This document shows positions 1 to 7,795 of a DNA stretch of 27,049 nt, piece by piece; position 1 is the first letter of the stretch, and every line of letters begins with the position of its first letter. The notes beneath the pieces were generated by a model, which had not been told where the DNA came from, did not search any database, and worked only from the letters and a program-made list of their open reading frames with translations. Both the position numbers and the translations under genes were made by a program. Source of the stretch: an uncultured Aquincola sp. GTDB taxonomy: Bacteria; Pseudomonadota; Gammaproteobacteria; Burkholderiales; Burkholderiaceae. The stretch covers positions 1 through 27,049 of the forward strand of contig CAKZXL010000660.1 in assembly GCA_937883885.1 (NCBI GenBank), given 5' to 3'.

Positions 1-1
1 G

Positions 2-478
2 AGCCCCGCGCTGCTGGAGCGCTGGCGCGGCACCTACGAGCGGGTGAACAACCGCTGGAACCAGTGGGTGCTGAACTACTCGCGCAGCCAGCAGTTCGAC
101 CTGCTCAAGCAGCTAGGCTTCGAGACGCCGCGCTGGGAAGACCTGGCGCTGATGACGATCGGGCTGGCCAGCGGCGCCGCGCTGCTGGGCGCCGGCTGGG
201 CGCTGTGGGACCGCCAGCGCCGCGACCCCTGGGAGCGGTTGCAGGCCGACCTGCGCGCCCGCCTGGCCCTGCTCGGCGTGCCGGCCCGACCCTTCGAGGG
301 GCCGCGCACGCTGGCGCAGCGGGTGCGCGACCAGCTGGGCGAGCGCGGCCAGGCCGTGGCCACCGAGCTGGACGCGCTGGATGCCCTGCGCTATGCGCCC
401 GGCGCCAGCCAGCGCCCCGACCGCGGCTGGCAGCGCCGCTTCCAGCGCGCCACGGCCGCCGCACGCCGCTCGGGATAA
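2..478 (+). CDS. TgpA-like membrane transglutaminase, C-terminal part (5' cut by window edge)
   Basis: The frame is open from base 2 and stops with TAA at 476-478, so only about the last 158 residues are present. The visible part starts with a stretch containing NRWNQWVLNYSR, typical of the region after the transglutaminase core in TgpA (DUF3488/transglutaminase-like/DUF4129) proteins. A single hydrophobic segment follows (around LALMTIGLASGAALLGAGWAL), then an Arg-rich cytoplasmic tail with the DUF4129-like pattern RDPWERLQADLRARLALLG. In the family this is an inner-membrane protein with a periplasmic transglutaminase domain, usually encoded next to MoxR and DUF58 genes; those would lie left of the window. 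The catalytic Cys-His-Asp part is not visible. Assignment rests on the tail alone. Confidence 0.75.
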   Translation, partial: SPALLERWRGTYERVNNRWNQWVLNYSRSQQFDLLKQLGFETPRWEDLALMTIGLASGAALLGAGWALWDRQRRDPWERLQADLRARLALLGVPARPFEGPRTLAQRVRDQLGERGQAVATELDALDALRYAPGASQRPDRGWQRRFQRATAAARRSG

Positions 479-485
479 TGCGCCG

Positions 486-1721
486 ATGACCTTGAGAACC
501 TGGCCGGGCCCTGCCCGGCGAACCGTGGGCGGGCTGCTGCCAGCCGCCGCCCTGGCCCTGCCGCTGCTGGTGGCACCGCTGTTGTTGGTGCCACTGCTGA
601 CGCAGGCCAACCCGGCCACCGGCGCCGCCCCTGCCAAGAAAACCGCGTCCGGCGCCGCGACCGGCAAGCCGGCGTCGAAGCCGGCCCACGCCAGCACCAG
701 CAAGCCAGCCGCCAAGGACAAGGCGTCCAAGACCGCCAAGGCGCGCGCCGACGATGCGCCCGACGTCGTCACCTACGGGCGCCGCGACGACGTGATGGCC
801 TTTGCCGACGACCTGGCCCAGCGCCGCCAGCTCGACCCCGCCTGGGTGCGCCAGCAGCTGGCCCAGGCGCGTTACCTGCCTTCGGTGGCGCGGCTCATCA
901 TGCCGCCGCCGGCCGGCACCGCCAAAAGCTGGATGGCCTACCGCGCCCGCTTTATCGAGCCCACCCGCATCAACGCCGGCCTGCGCTTCTGGCAGCAGCA
1001 TGAAGCCGCGCTGGCGCGGGCCGAGGCGCAGTACGGCGTGCCGGCGCAGATCGTCGTCGGCATCATCGGCGTGGAAACGCTGTACGGCCGCATGACCGGC
1101 AACTTCCGCGTGCTGGACGCATTGGCCACGCTGGCCTTCGACTTCCCGACCGGGCGCAAGGACCGCACGCCGTTTTTCCGCGGCGAGCTGGAAGAGCTGC
1201 TGGCCTGGTGTGCCCGCGACGGCTGCGATCCGCAGACGGTCAAGGGCTCGTATGCCGGCGCCATCGGCCTGCCGCAGTTCATGCCTGGCAGCATCAACCG
1301 GCATGCGGTCGACTTCGACGGCGACGGCCACATCGACCTGCTGAACAGCCCGGTGGACGCCATCGGCAGCGTGGCCCACTACCTGGCCAACCACGGCTGG
1401 CAGCGCGGCATGCCCACCCACTACGAGGTGGCCGTGCCCACCGACACCACCCAGCGCGCCACCCTGCTGGCGCCCGACATCACGCCCACGTTCACCGCCA
1501 CGCAGATGGCCGACCTGGGCGCCGTGCTCAACGAAGACGCCCGCCGCCACGAAGGCCTGCTGGCCCTGGTGGAGCTGCAGAACGGCGAAGCCGCGCCCAG
1601 CTATGTGGCCGGCACCGCCAACTTCTATGCCGTGACCCGCTACAACTGGTCGAGCTACTACGCGATGGCGGTGATCGACCTGGGCGCCACGGTCAACGCC
1701 GCGCGGCTGGGGGCTCGGTAG
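486..1721 (+). CDS. mltB: Lytic murein transglycosylase B
   Basis: 411 residues. It cleaves the MurNAc-GlcNAc bond of peptidoglycan, forming 1,6-anhydro ends, in the periplasm. The catalytic Glu is E197 in the motif GVETLYG, followed by the family motif GAIGLPQFMPGS that lines the glycan site. The N-terminus has a long hydrophobic segment (about residues 15-40) acting as signal peptide or anchor. No lipobox Cys is seen, unlike E. coli MltB. A low-complexity Ala/Lys/Pro linker covers about residues 43-90. I chose ATG 486, 8 bases after the previous stop, because the upstream extension only re-reads the previous gene. The gene is probably co-transcribed with the TgpA-like gene. It converges on the alpha-E gene with a 13-base gap and no evident terminator. 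Confidence 0.93.
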   Translation: MTLRTWPGPARRTVGGLLPAAALALPLLVAPLLLVPLLTQANPATGAAPAKKTASGAATGKPASKPAHASTSKPAAKDKASKTAKARADDAPDVVTYGRRDDVMAFADDLAQRRQLDPAWVRQQLAQARYLPSVARLIMPPPAGTAKSWMAYRARFIEPTRINAGLRFWQQHEAALARAEAQYGVPAQIVVGIIGVETLYGRMTGNFRVLDALATLAFDFPTGRKDRTPFFRGELEELLAWCARDGCDPQTVKGSYAGAIGLPQFMPGSINRHAVDFDGDGHIDLLNSPVDAIGSVAHYLANHGWQRGMPTHYEVAVPTDTTQRATLLAPDITPTFTATQMADLGAVLNEDARRHEGLLALVELQNGEAAPSYVAGTANFYAVTRYNWSSYYAMAVIDLGATVNAARLGAR

Positions 1722-1734
1722 GCGCCCGGCTACA

Positions 1735-2694
1735 TCAAGCCGCCACAGGCACCAGGAAGTCCCGGCTGATGCCCACACCCAGGTCGCCGACGCGATCCAG
1801 GAACTGCGTCAGGTACGCATGCAGCCCGGTCGCCAGGATCTCGTCGATGCGGCCGTACATCAGGTCGGCGCGGATGCGGCCGGCGCGGCGCAGGGTTTCG
1901 CGGCTCTGGTCGTTGGCCACCATCTGCAGGTTGCTCACCACCTCGTTCAGGCAGGCCACCAGCGAGCGGGGCATGTCTTCACGCAGGATCAGCAGCTCGG
2001 CCACCTTCTCGGGGCGGATCACGTTGCGGTACACCTTGCGATAGACCTCGAAGCCCGAGACCGAACGCAGCACCGCGCTCCAGTGGTAGAAGTCGACCTC
2101 CTGCGCTTCCTTGGCGTTGCTGCCGAAGAAGTCGCCGGCCAGCGACTGGAACTTGACGTCCAGCAACCGCGCGGTGTTGTCGGCCCGTTCCAGGAAGGTG
2201 CCGATGCGCAGGAAGTGCAGCGCCTCGTCCTGCAGCATGGTGCCCACCGTCACGCCGCGGCTGAGGTGCGAGCGGAACTTGACCCACTCGAACAGCGCGC
2301 TCGGGTCACGGTGGAAGTCCGTGCCCTTGATCATGCGGTTGAACTCCAGCCAGGTCTGGTTCTGCGTTTCCCAGACCTCGGTGGTCAGCGCGCCGCGCAC
2401 CGCCCGGGCGTTCTCGCGGGCCGCGCGCAGGCAACTGGCGATGCTGGAGAAGTTGGACTCGTCGCGCACCATGAAGTCCATGACGTTCTTGGCGCTGAAG
2501 TCCTGGTACTTCTCGCGGAAGCCCCAGGTCAGCTCGCTGATGCTGAGCAGGCCGCGCCAGCCTTGCTCGGCCTCTTCGGCCGACTGCGGCAGCAGCGAGG
2601 TCTGGTAGTTCACGTCCAGCATGCGGGCCGTGTTCTCGGCACGCTCCATGTAGCGCGCCATCCAGTAGAGGTGGTCGGCGGTTCTCGAAAGCAT
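1735..2694 (-). CDS. Alpha-E domain protein (DUF403), stand-alone copy
   Basis: 319 residues, all helical in appearance, opening with the family signature SRTADHLYWMARYMERAEN. Alpha-E proteins have no proven activity. They are nearly always encoded with, or fused to, circularly permuted ATP-grasp ligases and transglutaminases, and are thought to act with the ligase. ATG 2694 has a good ribosome site (AGGAG, about 7 bases upstream) inside the 17-base gap after the ATP-grasp gene, so the two form an operon pair. It is the last gene of the five-gene block. Its N-terminus aligns well with the second half of the fused protein at 5195-7762 (SSRTAENLFWLGRYTER), so this gene pair and the fused gene are alternative forms of the same module. 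Confidence 0.9.
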   Translation of the reverse strand: MLSRTADHLYWMARYMERAENTARMLDVNYQTSLLPQSAEEAEQGWRGLLSISELTWGFREKYQDFSAKNVMDFMVRDESNFSSIASCLRAARENARAVRGALTTEVWETQNQTWLEFNRMIKGTDFHRDPSALFEWVKFRSHLSRGVTVGTMLQDEALHFLRIGTFLERADNTARLLDVKFQSLAGDFFGSNAKEAQEVDFYHWSAVLRSVSGFEVYRKVYRNVIRPEKVAELLILREDMPRSLVACLNEVVSNLQMVANDQSRETLRRAGRIRADLMYGRIDEILATGLHAYLTQFLDRVGDLGVGISRDFLVPVAA

Positions 2695-2711
2695 TGTTGT
2701 TCTCCTGTCTC

Positions 2712-4148
2712 TCAGGCTTCCAGCACCCAGGTGTCCTTCGTGCCGCCGCCTTGCGACGAATTGACGACCAGGGATCCTTCCTTCAGCGCGACGCGAGTGA
2801 GGCCGCCCGGCACCATCTGCACCGTCTTACCCGACAGCACGAAGGGCCGCAGGTCGATGTGGCGCGGCGCGATGCCCGACTCGACGAAGGTCGGGCAGCT
2901 GGACAGCGACAGCGTGGGCTGCGCGATGTAGTTGGTGGGGTTGCTTTCCACCACCTTGCGGAAGTCGGCGATCTCGGCCTTGGTGGCGGCCGGGCCGATC
3001 AACATGCCGTAGCCGCCGGCGCCGTGCACTTCCTTGACCACCAGCTGGTCCATGTGGTCGAGCATGTACTTCAGGCCTTCGGACTCGCGGCCCAGGTAGG
3101 TGGGCACGTTCTGCAGGATGGGCTTTTCACCGAGGTAGAACTCGATCATCTTGGGCACGTACGGGTAGATGGACTTGTCGTCCGCCACGCCGGTGCCGAT
3201 GGCGTTGCACAAGGTGATGTTGCCGCTGCGGTAGACGTCGAGCAGGCCGGCGCAGCCCAGCGTGGAGTCGGGGCGGAAGGCCTTGGGGTCGAGAAAGTCG
3301 TCGTCCACCCGGCGGTAGACCACGTCCACCCGCTTGGGGCCCTGCGTGGTGCGCATGAACACGAAGTTGTCGTCGACGAACAGGTCCTTGCCTTCGACCA
3401 GTTCCACGCCCATCTGCTGGGCCAGGAAGGCATGCTCGAAGTAGGCGCTGTTGTACATGCCGGGCGACAGCACCACCACCACCGGATCGTTCACGCCCGA
3501 GGGCGAGACGGCGCGCAGGGTATCGAGCAGCAGGTCGGGGTAATGGGCCACCGGCGCCACGCGGTGCTGGCTGAACAGCTCGGGGAACAGCCGCATCATC
3601 ATCTTGCGGTTCTCGAGCATGTAGCTCACGCCGCTGGGCACACGCAGGTTGTCTTCCAGCACGTAGTAGGTGCCACTGCCATCGGCATTGCCGGCACGCA
3701 CGATGTCGATGCCGGAGATGTGCGAATACACATTGCCCGGCAGGTTGACGCCCATCATCTCGGGCCGGAATTGCGCGTTGTTGACGACCTGCTCACGCGG
3801 CACGATGCCGGCCTTGATGATTTCCTGGTCGTGGTAGACGTCGTACAGGAAGCGGTTGAGCGCATTGACCCGCTGGCGCAGGCCCTTTTCCATCTCGCGC
3901 CATTCGCCGCTGGGAATCACCCGCGGGATGAGGTCGAAAGGAATCAGCCGCTCGGTGCCCGAGCCGTCTTCGTCCTTGGCGCCGTACACCGCGAAGGTGA
4001 TGCCGACGCGGCGGAAGATGACTTCGGCCTCTTCGCGGCGTGAGCGCATCACGTCGCTGGGTTGTTGCTTCAGCCAGTTTTGATAGGTGCGGTAATGCTC
4101 GCGGACCTCGCTGGCGTTGACCTGCATTTCGTCGTAGGCCGTTTTCAT
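2712..4148 (-). CDS. Circularly permuted ATP-grasp ligase (DUF404/DUF407 type), stand-alone
   Basis: 478 residues. The family is predicted to activate a carboxylate with ATP and join it to an amine, making a peptide-like bond; the substrate is unknown. Residues expected for ATP and metal binding are present: E165-D166-N167 just before VPSGVSYMLENR, the RRVDDDFLDP and FRPDSTLG blocks (about 279-298), and a lysine plus glycine-rich loop, K372 in VKEVHGAGGYGML. The C-terminus ends in KDTWVLEA, exactly where the fused paralogue at 5195-7762 continues into its alpha-E half. ATG 4148 follows a clear AGGAG site. The gap to the transglutaminase gene upstream is 64 bases and to the alpha-E gene downstream 17 bases. 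It appears intact and likely active. Confidence 0.92.
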   Translation of the reverse strand: MKTAYDEMQVNASEVREHYRTYQNWLKQQPSDVMRSRREEAEVIFRRVGITFAVYGAKDEDGSGTERLIPFDLIPRVIPSGEWREMEKGLRQRVNALNRFLYDVYHDQEIIKAGIVPREQVVNNAQFRPEMMGVNLPGNVYSHISGIDIVRAGNADGSGTYYVLEDNLRVPSGVSYMLENRKMMMRLFPELFSQHRVAPVAHYPDLLLDTLRAVSPSGVNDPVVVVLSPGMYNSAYFEHAFLAQQMGVELVEGKDLFVDDNFVFMRTTQGPKRVDVVYRRVDDDFLDPKAFRPDSTLGCAGLLDVYRSGNITLCNAIGTGVADDKSIYPYVPKMIEFYLGEKPILQNVPTYLGRESEGLKYMLDHMDQLVVKEVHGAGGYGMLIGPAATKAEIADFRKVVESNPTNYIAQPTLSLSSCPTFVESGIAPRHIDLRPFVLSGKTVQMVPGGLTRVALKEGSLVVNSSQGGGTKDTWVLEA

Positions 4149-4212
4149 GGGATCTCCTCTTTACCGGACCTTTAGCAACTTCCAGGCCCAAATCGCCCCG
4201 ATGCGGGGCACT

Positions 4213-5187
4213 TCAAACCACTCTTTCCGTTTTGACGCCGACCTCCAGCGCATGGTCGCCGCCACCTCGAATCACGCCGCGCAACGGCGTCACGTCGCCG
4301 AAGTCGCGGCCATAGGCCAGGCGCACATGGTCGGTGGCCGGCAGCATGTCGTTGGTGGGGTCCAGCTCCAGCCAGAAGCCGTCGCCTTCAGGCTCGGGGC
4401 ACCACACCGACACCCAGGCATGCGAGGCATCGGCGCCGATGAAGCGCGGCGCGCCCACGCTGGCAGCGGCGGCCACCAGGGCCTCTTCGCCATCGGCCTG
4501 CTCGTCGGTGGCGCCGGGCGGCGTGGTCAGCAGGTAGCCGCTGACGTAGCGGGCCGCCAGCCCGTGCATGCGCAAGGCGCCGATCATCAGGTGCGCAAAG
4601 TCCTGGCACACGCCGCGCCGCTCCTGCATCACCGTGGACAGCGGCGTGTCGATGGTGGTGCTGGCGCTCTGGTAGCGGAAGTCGCGGTAGATGCGGTGCA
4701 TCAGGTCGACCGCGCAAAGACCGATCGGCCGCCCCGGTAGCAGCGATTCGTTCGCGAACTCGAACAACTCGGGCAGCCGCGGTACGTAAGGCGATTCGAC
4801 GGCGAACTCGCAGGCGGGCTCGTAAGGCGCACGCGCCGCATAACGCAGCCGGGCGGCCACCTGCTCCCAGGCCTGGGTGCCGGCCAGCCGCGCTTCGTGG
4901 TTGCGCGGCAGCGCGCGCACACGGCTGCGGGCCCACACGTCCAGCCGCCGGTGCGCGCCGCTGACGGTGAAGAAGGTGCGGGTGTTGCCGTAGCGGTCGC
5001 GGCCGGTGCTGTGGTGCAGCGGCTCGGGCTCCACACCCATCTCGAAGCCTTCGACGCGCTGGAACTCGTCTTCGATCGGCCGCAGAAAGGCTTCGTGCTG
5101 CGCCAGGTCGACCGGCGCGGCGTAGTGGTAGCGGGTGACGTGCTCGACCTGCAGGGCGACACCGGGCGAAGAAGGCATGCGGCTCAT
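4213..5187 (-). CDS. Transglutaminase-like cysteine protein, short form
   Basis: 324 residues. An N-terminal bacterial transglutaminase beta domain (VEHVTRYHYAAPV, from about residue 14) precedes the papain-like core with triad Cys194 (RRGVCQDFAH), His256 (DASHAWVSVW) and Asp276 (LELDPTND). No signal peptide is seen, so it is probably cytoplasmic. Such proteins act as cysteine proteases or transamidases; in this setting they may cut or transfer the amide bonds made by the ATP-grasp partner (inference). I set the start at ATG 5187, 7 bases after the stop of the upstream gene. ATG 5178, four codons in, is equally possible because neither has a strong ribosome site; translational coupling is likely. 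The frame stays open much further upstream, but that stretch is an antisense-of-frame reading of the neighbouring gene. Confidence 0.9.
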   Translation of the reverse strand: MSRMPSSPGVALQVEHVTRYHYAAPVDLAQHEAFLRPIEDEFQRVEGFEMGVEPEPLHHSTGRDRYGNTRTFFTVSGAHRRLDVWARSRVRALPRNHEARLAGTQAWEQVAARLRYAARAPYEPACEFAVESPYVPRLPELFEFANESLLPGRPIGLCAVDLMHRIYRDFRYQSASTTIDTPLSTVMQERRGVCQDFAHLMIGALRMHGLAARYVSGYLLTTPPGATDEQADGEEALVAAAASVGAPRFIGADASHAWVSVWCPEPEGDGFWLELDPTNDMLPATDHVRLAYGRDFGDVTPLRGVIRGGGDHALEVGVKTERVV

Positions 5188-5194
5188 CGTGCGA

Positions 5195-7762
5195 CTAGAC
5201 CCGGCGCAGGCGATCGCCGCCTTCCGCATGGGCGAAATAACGCTGGCCGACGTCGTCGGACAGCCGGGCGCCGGCCTGCTGCAGCCGATCGGACAGGCCG
5301 CACAGCTGCTGACGCAGGGCTTCGTCGTCCAGGTCGCGCAGCTCGTCGAGCGTGATGCCGGCGCCTTCGGCCGGCAGCCGCTCACGCAGCGCGTCGATGG
5401 CGCTGGGCGTGCCGGGCAGCTTGCCCAGCTCGGTGCGCAGGCGGCGCAGCACGCCGGCAAAGGCGCGCGGGTTGGCATCGTCCAGCACCAGCAGGTCGAC
5501 CAGGGCCAGCAGGTCTTCATGCCGCTGGTAGCGCGAGCGGAAGGTGAGCGTGCTGTCGAACAGGTCGAGCACCAGGTCCACGCCCACGGCGCTGCACAGC
5601 GCGTCTTCGTCGAGCAGCGTGTGCAGGGTGTGGGCCATGCCGGCCAGCCGCTCGATCAGCCGGCCGACGGTGAGCAGGCGCCAGCCGTGGTCGCGTGTCA
5701 TGCGGTCGGTCTGCGCGCCGGTGACGGCGGCCAGCTGCAGGCCCAGCCGGTCGAGCGCCGGCATGGCCTGCGCCACGGTGGGCAGCTTGTCGTCCAGCGT
5801 GGCGAAGGTGGCATTGAACTCTTCGCCCATGCGGCGCACCAGGTTCACCTGCTCGGGCGACAGCCGGTCGCGCAGCGCGCTGGCCGAATACTCCAGCGCG
5901 CCGATGTGGCTGGCGATGCTGGTGACCGCCGGCCGGCTGCCCGACTTGGCCTTGGCGGCGCCAGACGCCAGCGCGGCCAGCACGCTGCGCTCGAACAGCT
6001 GCGGCGCGCGCGAAGCGCTGGGCGTGCCGTAGGCCGCCAGGCCGTTGAAGATGGCCAGCCGGCACAGCGCGTCCATCACCGGTGCCGGCGGGTCGAGGTC
6101 GGCGTCCATGGTGTTGAGCATGGCGCGCGCCAGGCGCACCGCCTGCTCGGTGCGCTCGGTGTAGCGGCCCAGCCAGAACAGGTTCTCGGCGGTGCGGCTG
6201 CTGACGGGCCGGCGACGGGTGGCGATGTCATCGACCTTGAGCCGCTGCGGCAGCATCGAGAAGGTGTCCACCGCGCCGTCGGTCAGCACCCAGGTGTCGA
6301 GGCTGGAGCCGCCATGCTGCATCGACACCGACAGCGGCGTGCGCGTGGCCACGCGGGTCATGCCGCCGGGCAGCACATGCCAGCGGCGCTCGGTGTCGGC
6401 AATGGCGTACACGCGCAGCATGGCGGCGCCGGCGCTGGGCTTGCCGCCGCGCCACATCGGCGTGCGCGACAGCAGCAGCCGGCCCTGCGCCAGCCAGGCG
6501 TCGGGGTCGTCCTGGATGCGGCGCATCCACTCGGCCACGCCGGCTTCGCCGGGCACGTTGGCACGGCCGCGCTCGGGGTGCGGAAAGGCCGGGCGCAGCA
6601 CCCGCTCGGCCAGCGTGGGCAGCACGGCCTTGAAGGCCGCCGCCTCGCCGCACCACCACGAGGGCAGCGACGGCATGGCCAGCTCCTGCCCCAGCAGCCG
6701 GCGCGAGATGGCGGGCAGAAAGCCCTGCACCGCCGGCGATTCGAGGAAGCCGCTGCCCAGCGCATTGGCCACCACCACATGGCCGGCGCGCACCGCCTGC
6801 AGCAGGCCGGGAATGCCCAGCGTGGAATCGGGCCGCAGCTCCAGCGGGTCGCAGTAGTCGTCGTCCAGCCGGCGCACCACGCCATGCACCGGCTCCAGGC
6901 CGGCCACGGTGCGCAGGTACAAGCGGTCGGCACGCACCGTCAGGTCGCCGCCTTCGACCAGCGGCACGCCCAGGTAGCGCGCCAGGTAGGCATGCTCGAA
7001 GTAGGTTTCGTTGTAAGGGCCCGAGGTGAGCAGCACCACCCGCGGCGAGCCACCGGCGATCTGGCGCGCCTGCGCTTCCACCGTGTCGAGCAGGCGCCGG
7101 TAGCTGGAGGCGATGTGCTGCACCCGCATCTCGCGGAAAGCCTCGGGGAACACCCGCGAGATGATGAGCCGGTTGTGCAGCACATAGCCCAGGCCCGAGG
7201 GGCCTTGCGTGCGCTGCGAGATCACCCACCAGTGGCCGTCGGCCCCGCGGGCCAGATCAAACGCGGCGATGTGCAGGTGCACGCCGCCCGGCGGCCGCAC
7301 GCCGTGCAGCGGCCGCAGGTAGCCCGGGTGGCGGTACAGCAGGCTGGGTGGCAGCAGCGACTCGCGCAGCAGCGTCTGCTCGCCGTACACGTCGGCCATC
7401 ATCGTGTCGAGCAGCAGCGCGCGCTGCGACACGCCCCGCTCGATCACCGCCCAGTCGGCCGGCTCGATGAGCATGGGCAGCAGCTCGAGCGACCAGGGTC
7501 GCGCGGCCGTGCCATCGGCATCGTGGATGTTGTGGGTGACGCCGTCGACCTTGATCTGCTGGGCGATCAGCTCCAGCCGCTTGTCGAAGCCGGCCGGGGT
7601 TTCGCCCGCCGGCAGCCAGTCGAAGAACCGGCGCCACGCCGGCCGCAGGTGGCCGGCGGCGTCGCGCAGTTCATCGAAGCTGTCGGGTTCGGGCAGGTCG
7701 AGCTGTGCCAGCAGCCCCGACGCGGGTGTCGGGGCGGAATCGAAAGGCAACGGGTCGCTCAC
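5195..7762 (-). CDS. Fused circularly permuted ATP-grasp / alpha-E protein with degenerate ATP site
   Basis: 855 residues from a GTG start (7762). Residues 1 to about 515 match the ATP-grasp fold of the stand-alone gene at 2712-4148: GPYNETYFEHAYLARYLGV, RRLDDDYCDP and LRPDSTLG are all conserved. Residues about 519-855 are an alpha-E domain. The residues expected to bind metal and nucleotide are changed: E165, D166 and N167 of the stand-alone enzyme are S182, Q183 and R184 here, and the VKEVHGAGGYG loop is replaced by LRPAFPHPERG. The protein may therefore be a non-catalytic partner or bind a different ligand; this is inference. The upstream gene ends 33 bases away and the downstream gene starts 7 bases after this stop, so it is mid-operon. 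The ribosome site is weak. Confidence 0.9.
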   Translation of the reverse strand: MSDPLPFDSAPTPASGLLAQLDLPEPDSFDELRDAAGHLRPAWRRFFDWLPAGETPAGFDKRLELIAQQIKVDGVTHNIHDADGTAARPWSLELLPMLIEPADWAVIERGVSQRALLLDTMMADVYGEQTLLRESLLPPSLLYRHPGYLRPLHGVRPPGGVHLHIAAFDLARGADGHWWVISQRTQGPSGLGYVLHNRLIISRVFPEAFREMRVQHIASSYRRLLDTVEAQARQIAGGSPRVVLLTSGPYNETYFEHAYLARYLGVPLVEGGDLTVRADRLYLRTVAGLEPVHGVVRRLDDDYCDPLELRPDSTLGIPGLLQAVRAGHVVVANALGSGFLESPAVQGFLPAISRRLLGQELAMPSLPSWWCGEAAAFKAVLPTLAERVLRPAFPHPERGRANVPGEAGVAEWMRRIQDDPDAWLAQGRLLLSRTPMWRGGKPSAGAAMLRVYAIADTERRWHVLPGGMTRVATRTPLSVSMQHGGSSLDTWVLTDGAVDTFSMLPQRLKVDDIATRRRPVSSRTAENLFWLGRYTERTEQAVRLARAMLNTMDADLDPPAPVMDALCRLAIFNGLAAYGTPSASRAPQLFERSVLAALASGAAKAKSGSRPAVTSIASHIGALEYSASALRDRLSPEQVNLVRRMGEEFNATFATLDDKLPTVAQAMPALDRLGLQLAAVTGAQTDRMTRDHGWRLLTVGRLIERLAGMAHTLHTLLDEDALCSAVGVDLVLDLFDSTLTFRSRYQRHEDLLALVDLLVLDDANPRAFAGVLRRLRTELGKLPGTPSAIDALRERLPAEGAGITLDELRDLDDEALRQQLCGLSDRLQQAGARLSDDVGQRYFAHAEGGDRLRRV

Positions 7763-7795
7763 ACTTTTATCAGTTCACGGCACAAGCCCGCGACG

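Noticed and set aside
1722..1734. A terminator between mltB and the alpha-E gene
   Set aside because: The gap is 13 bases and shows no stem or T run.
105..1778. A 557-codon open frame on the - strand
   Set aside because: It covers mltB in antisense; mltB has its catalytic Glu motif and signal segment, and the reverse frame has none.
4213..5520. A longer version of the short transglutaminase starting at 5520
   Set aside because: The extra 111 residues overlap the alpha-E end of the fused gene and are Cys/Ser/Pro/Trp-rich frame-shifted reading; the family domain begins just after 5187.
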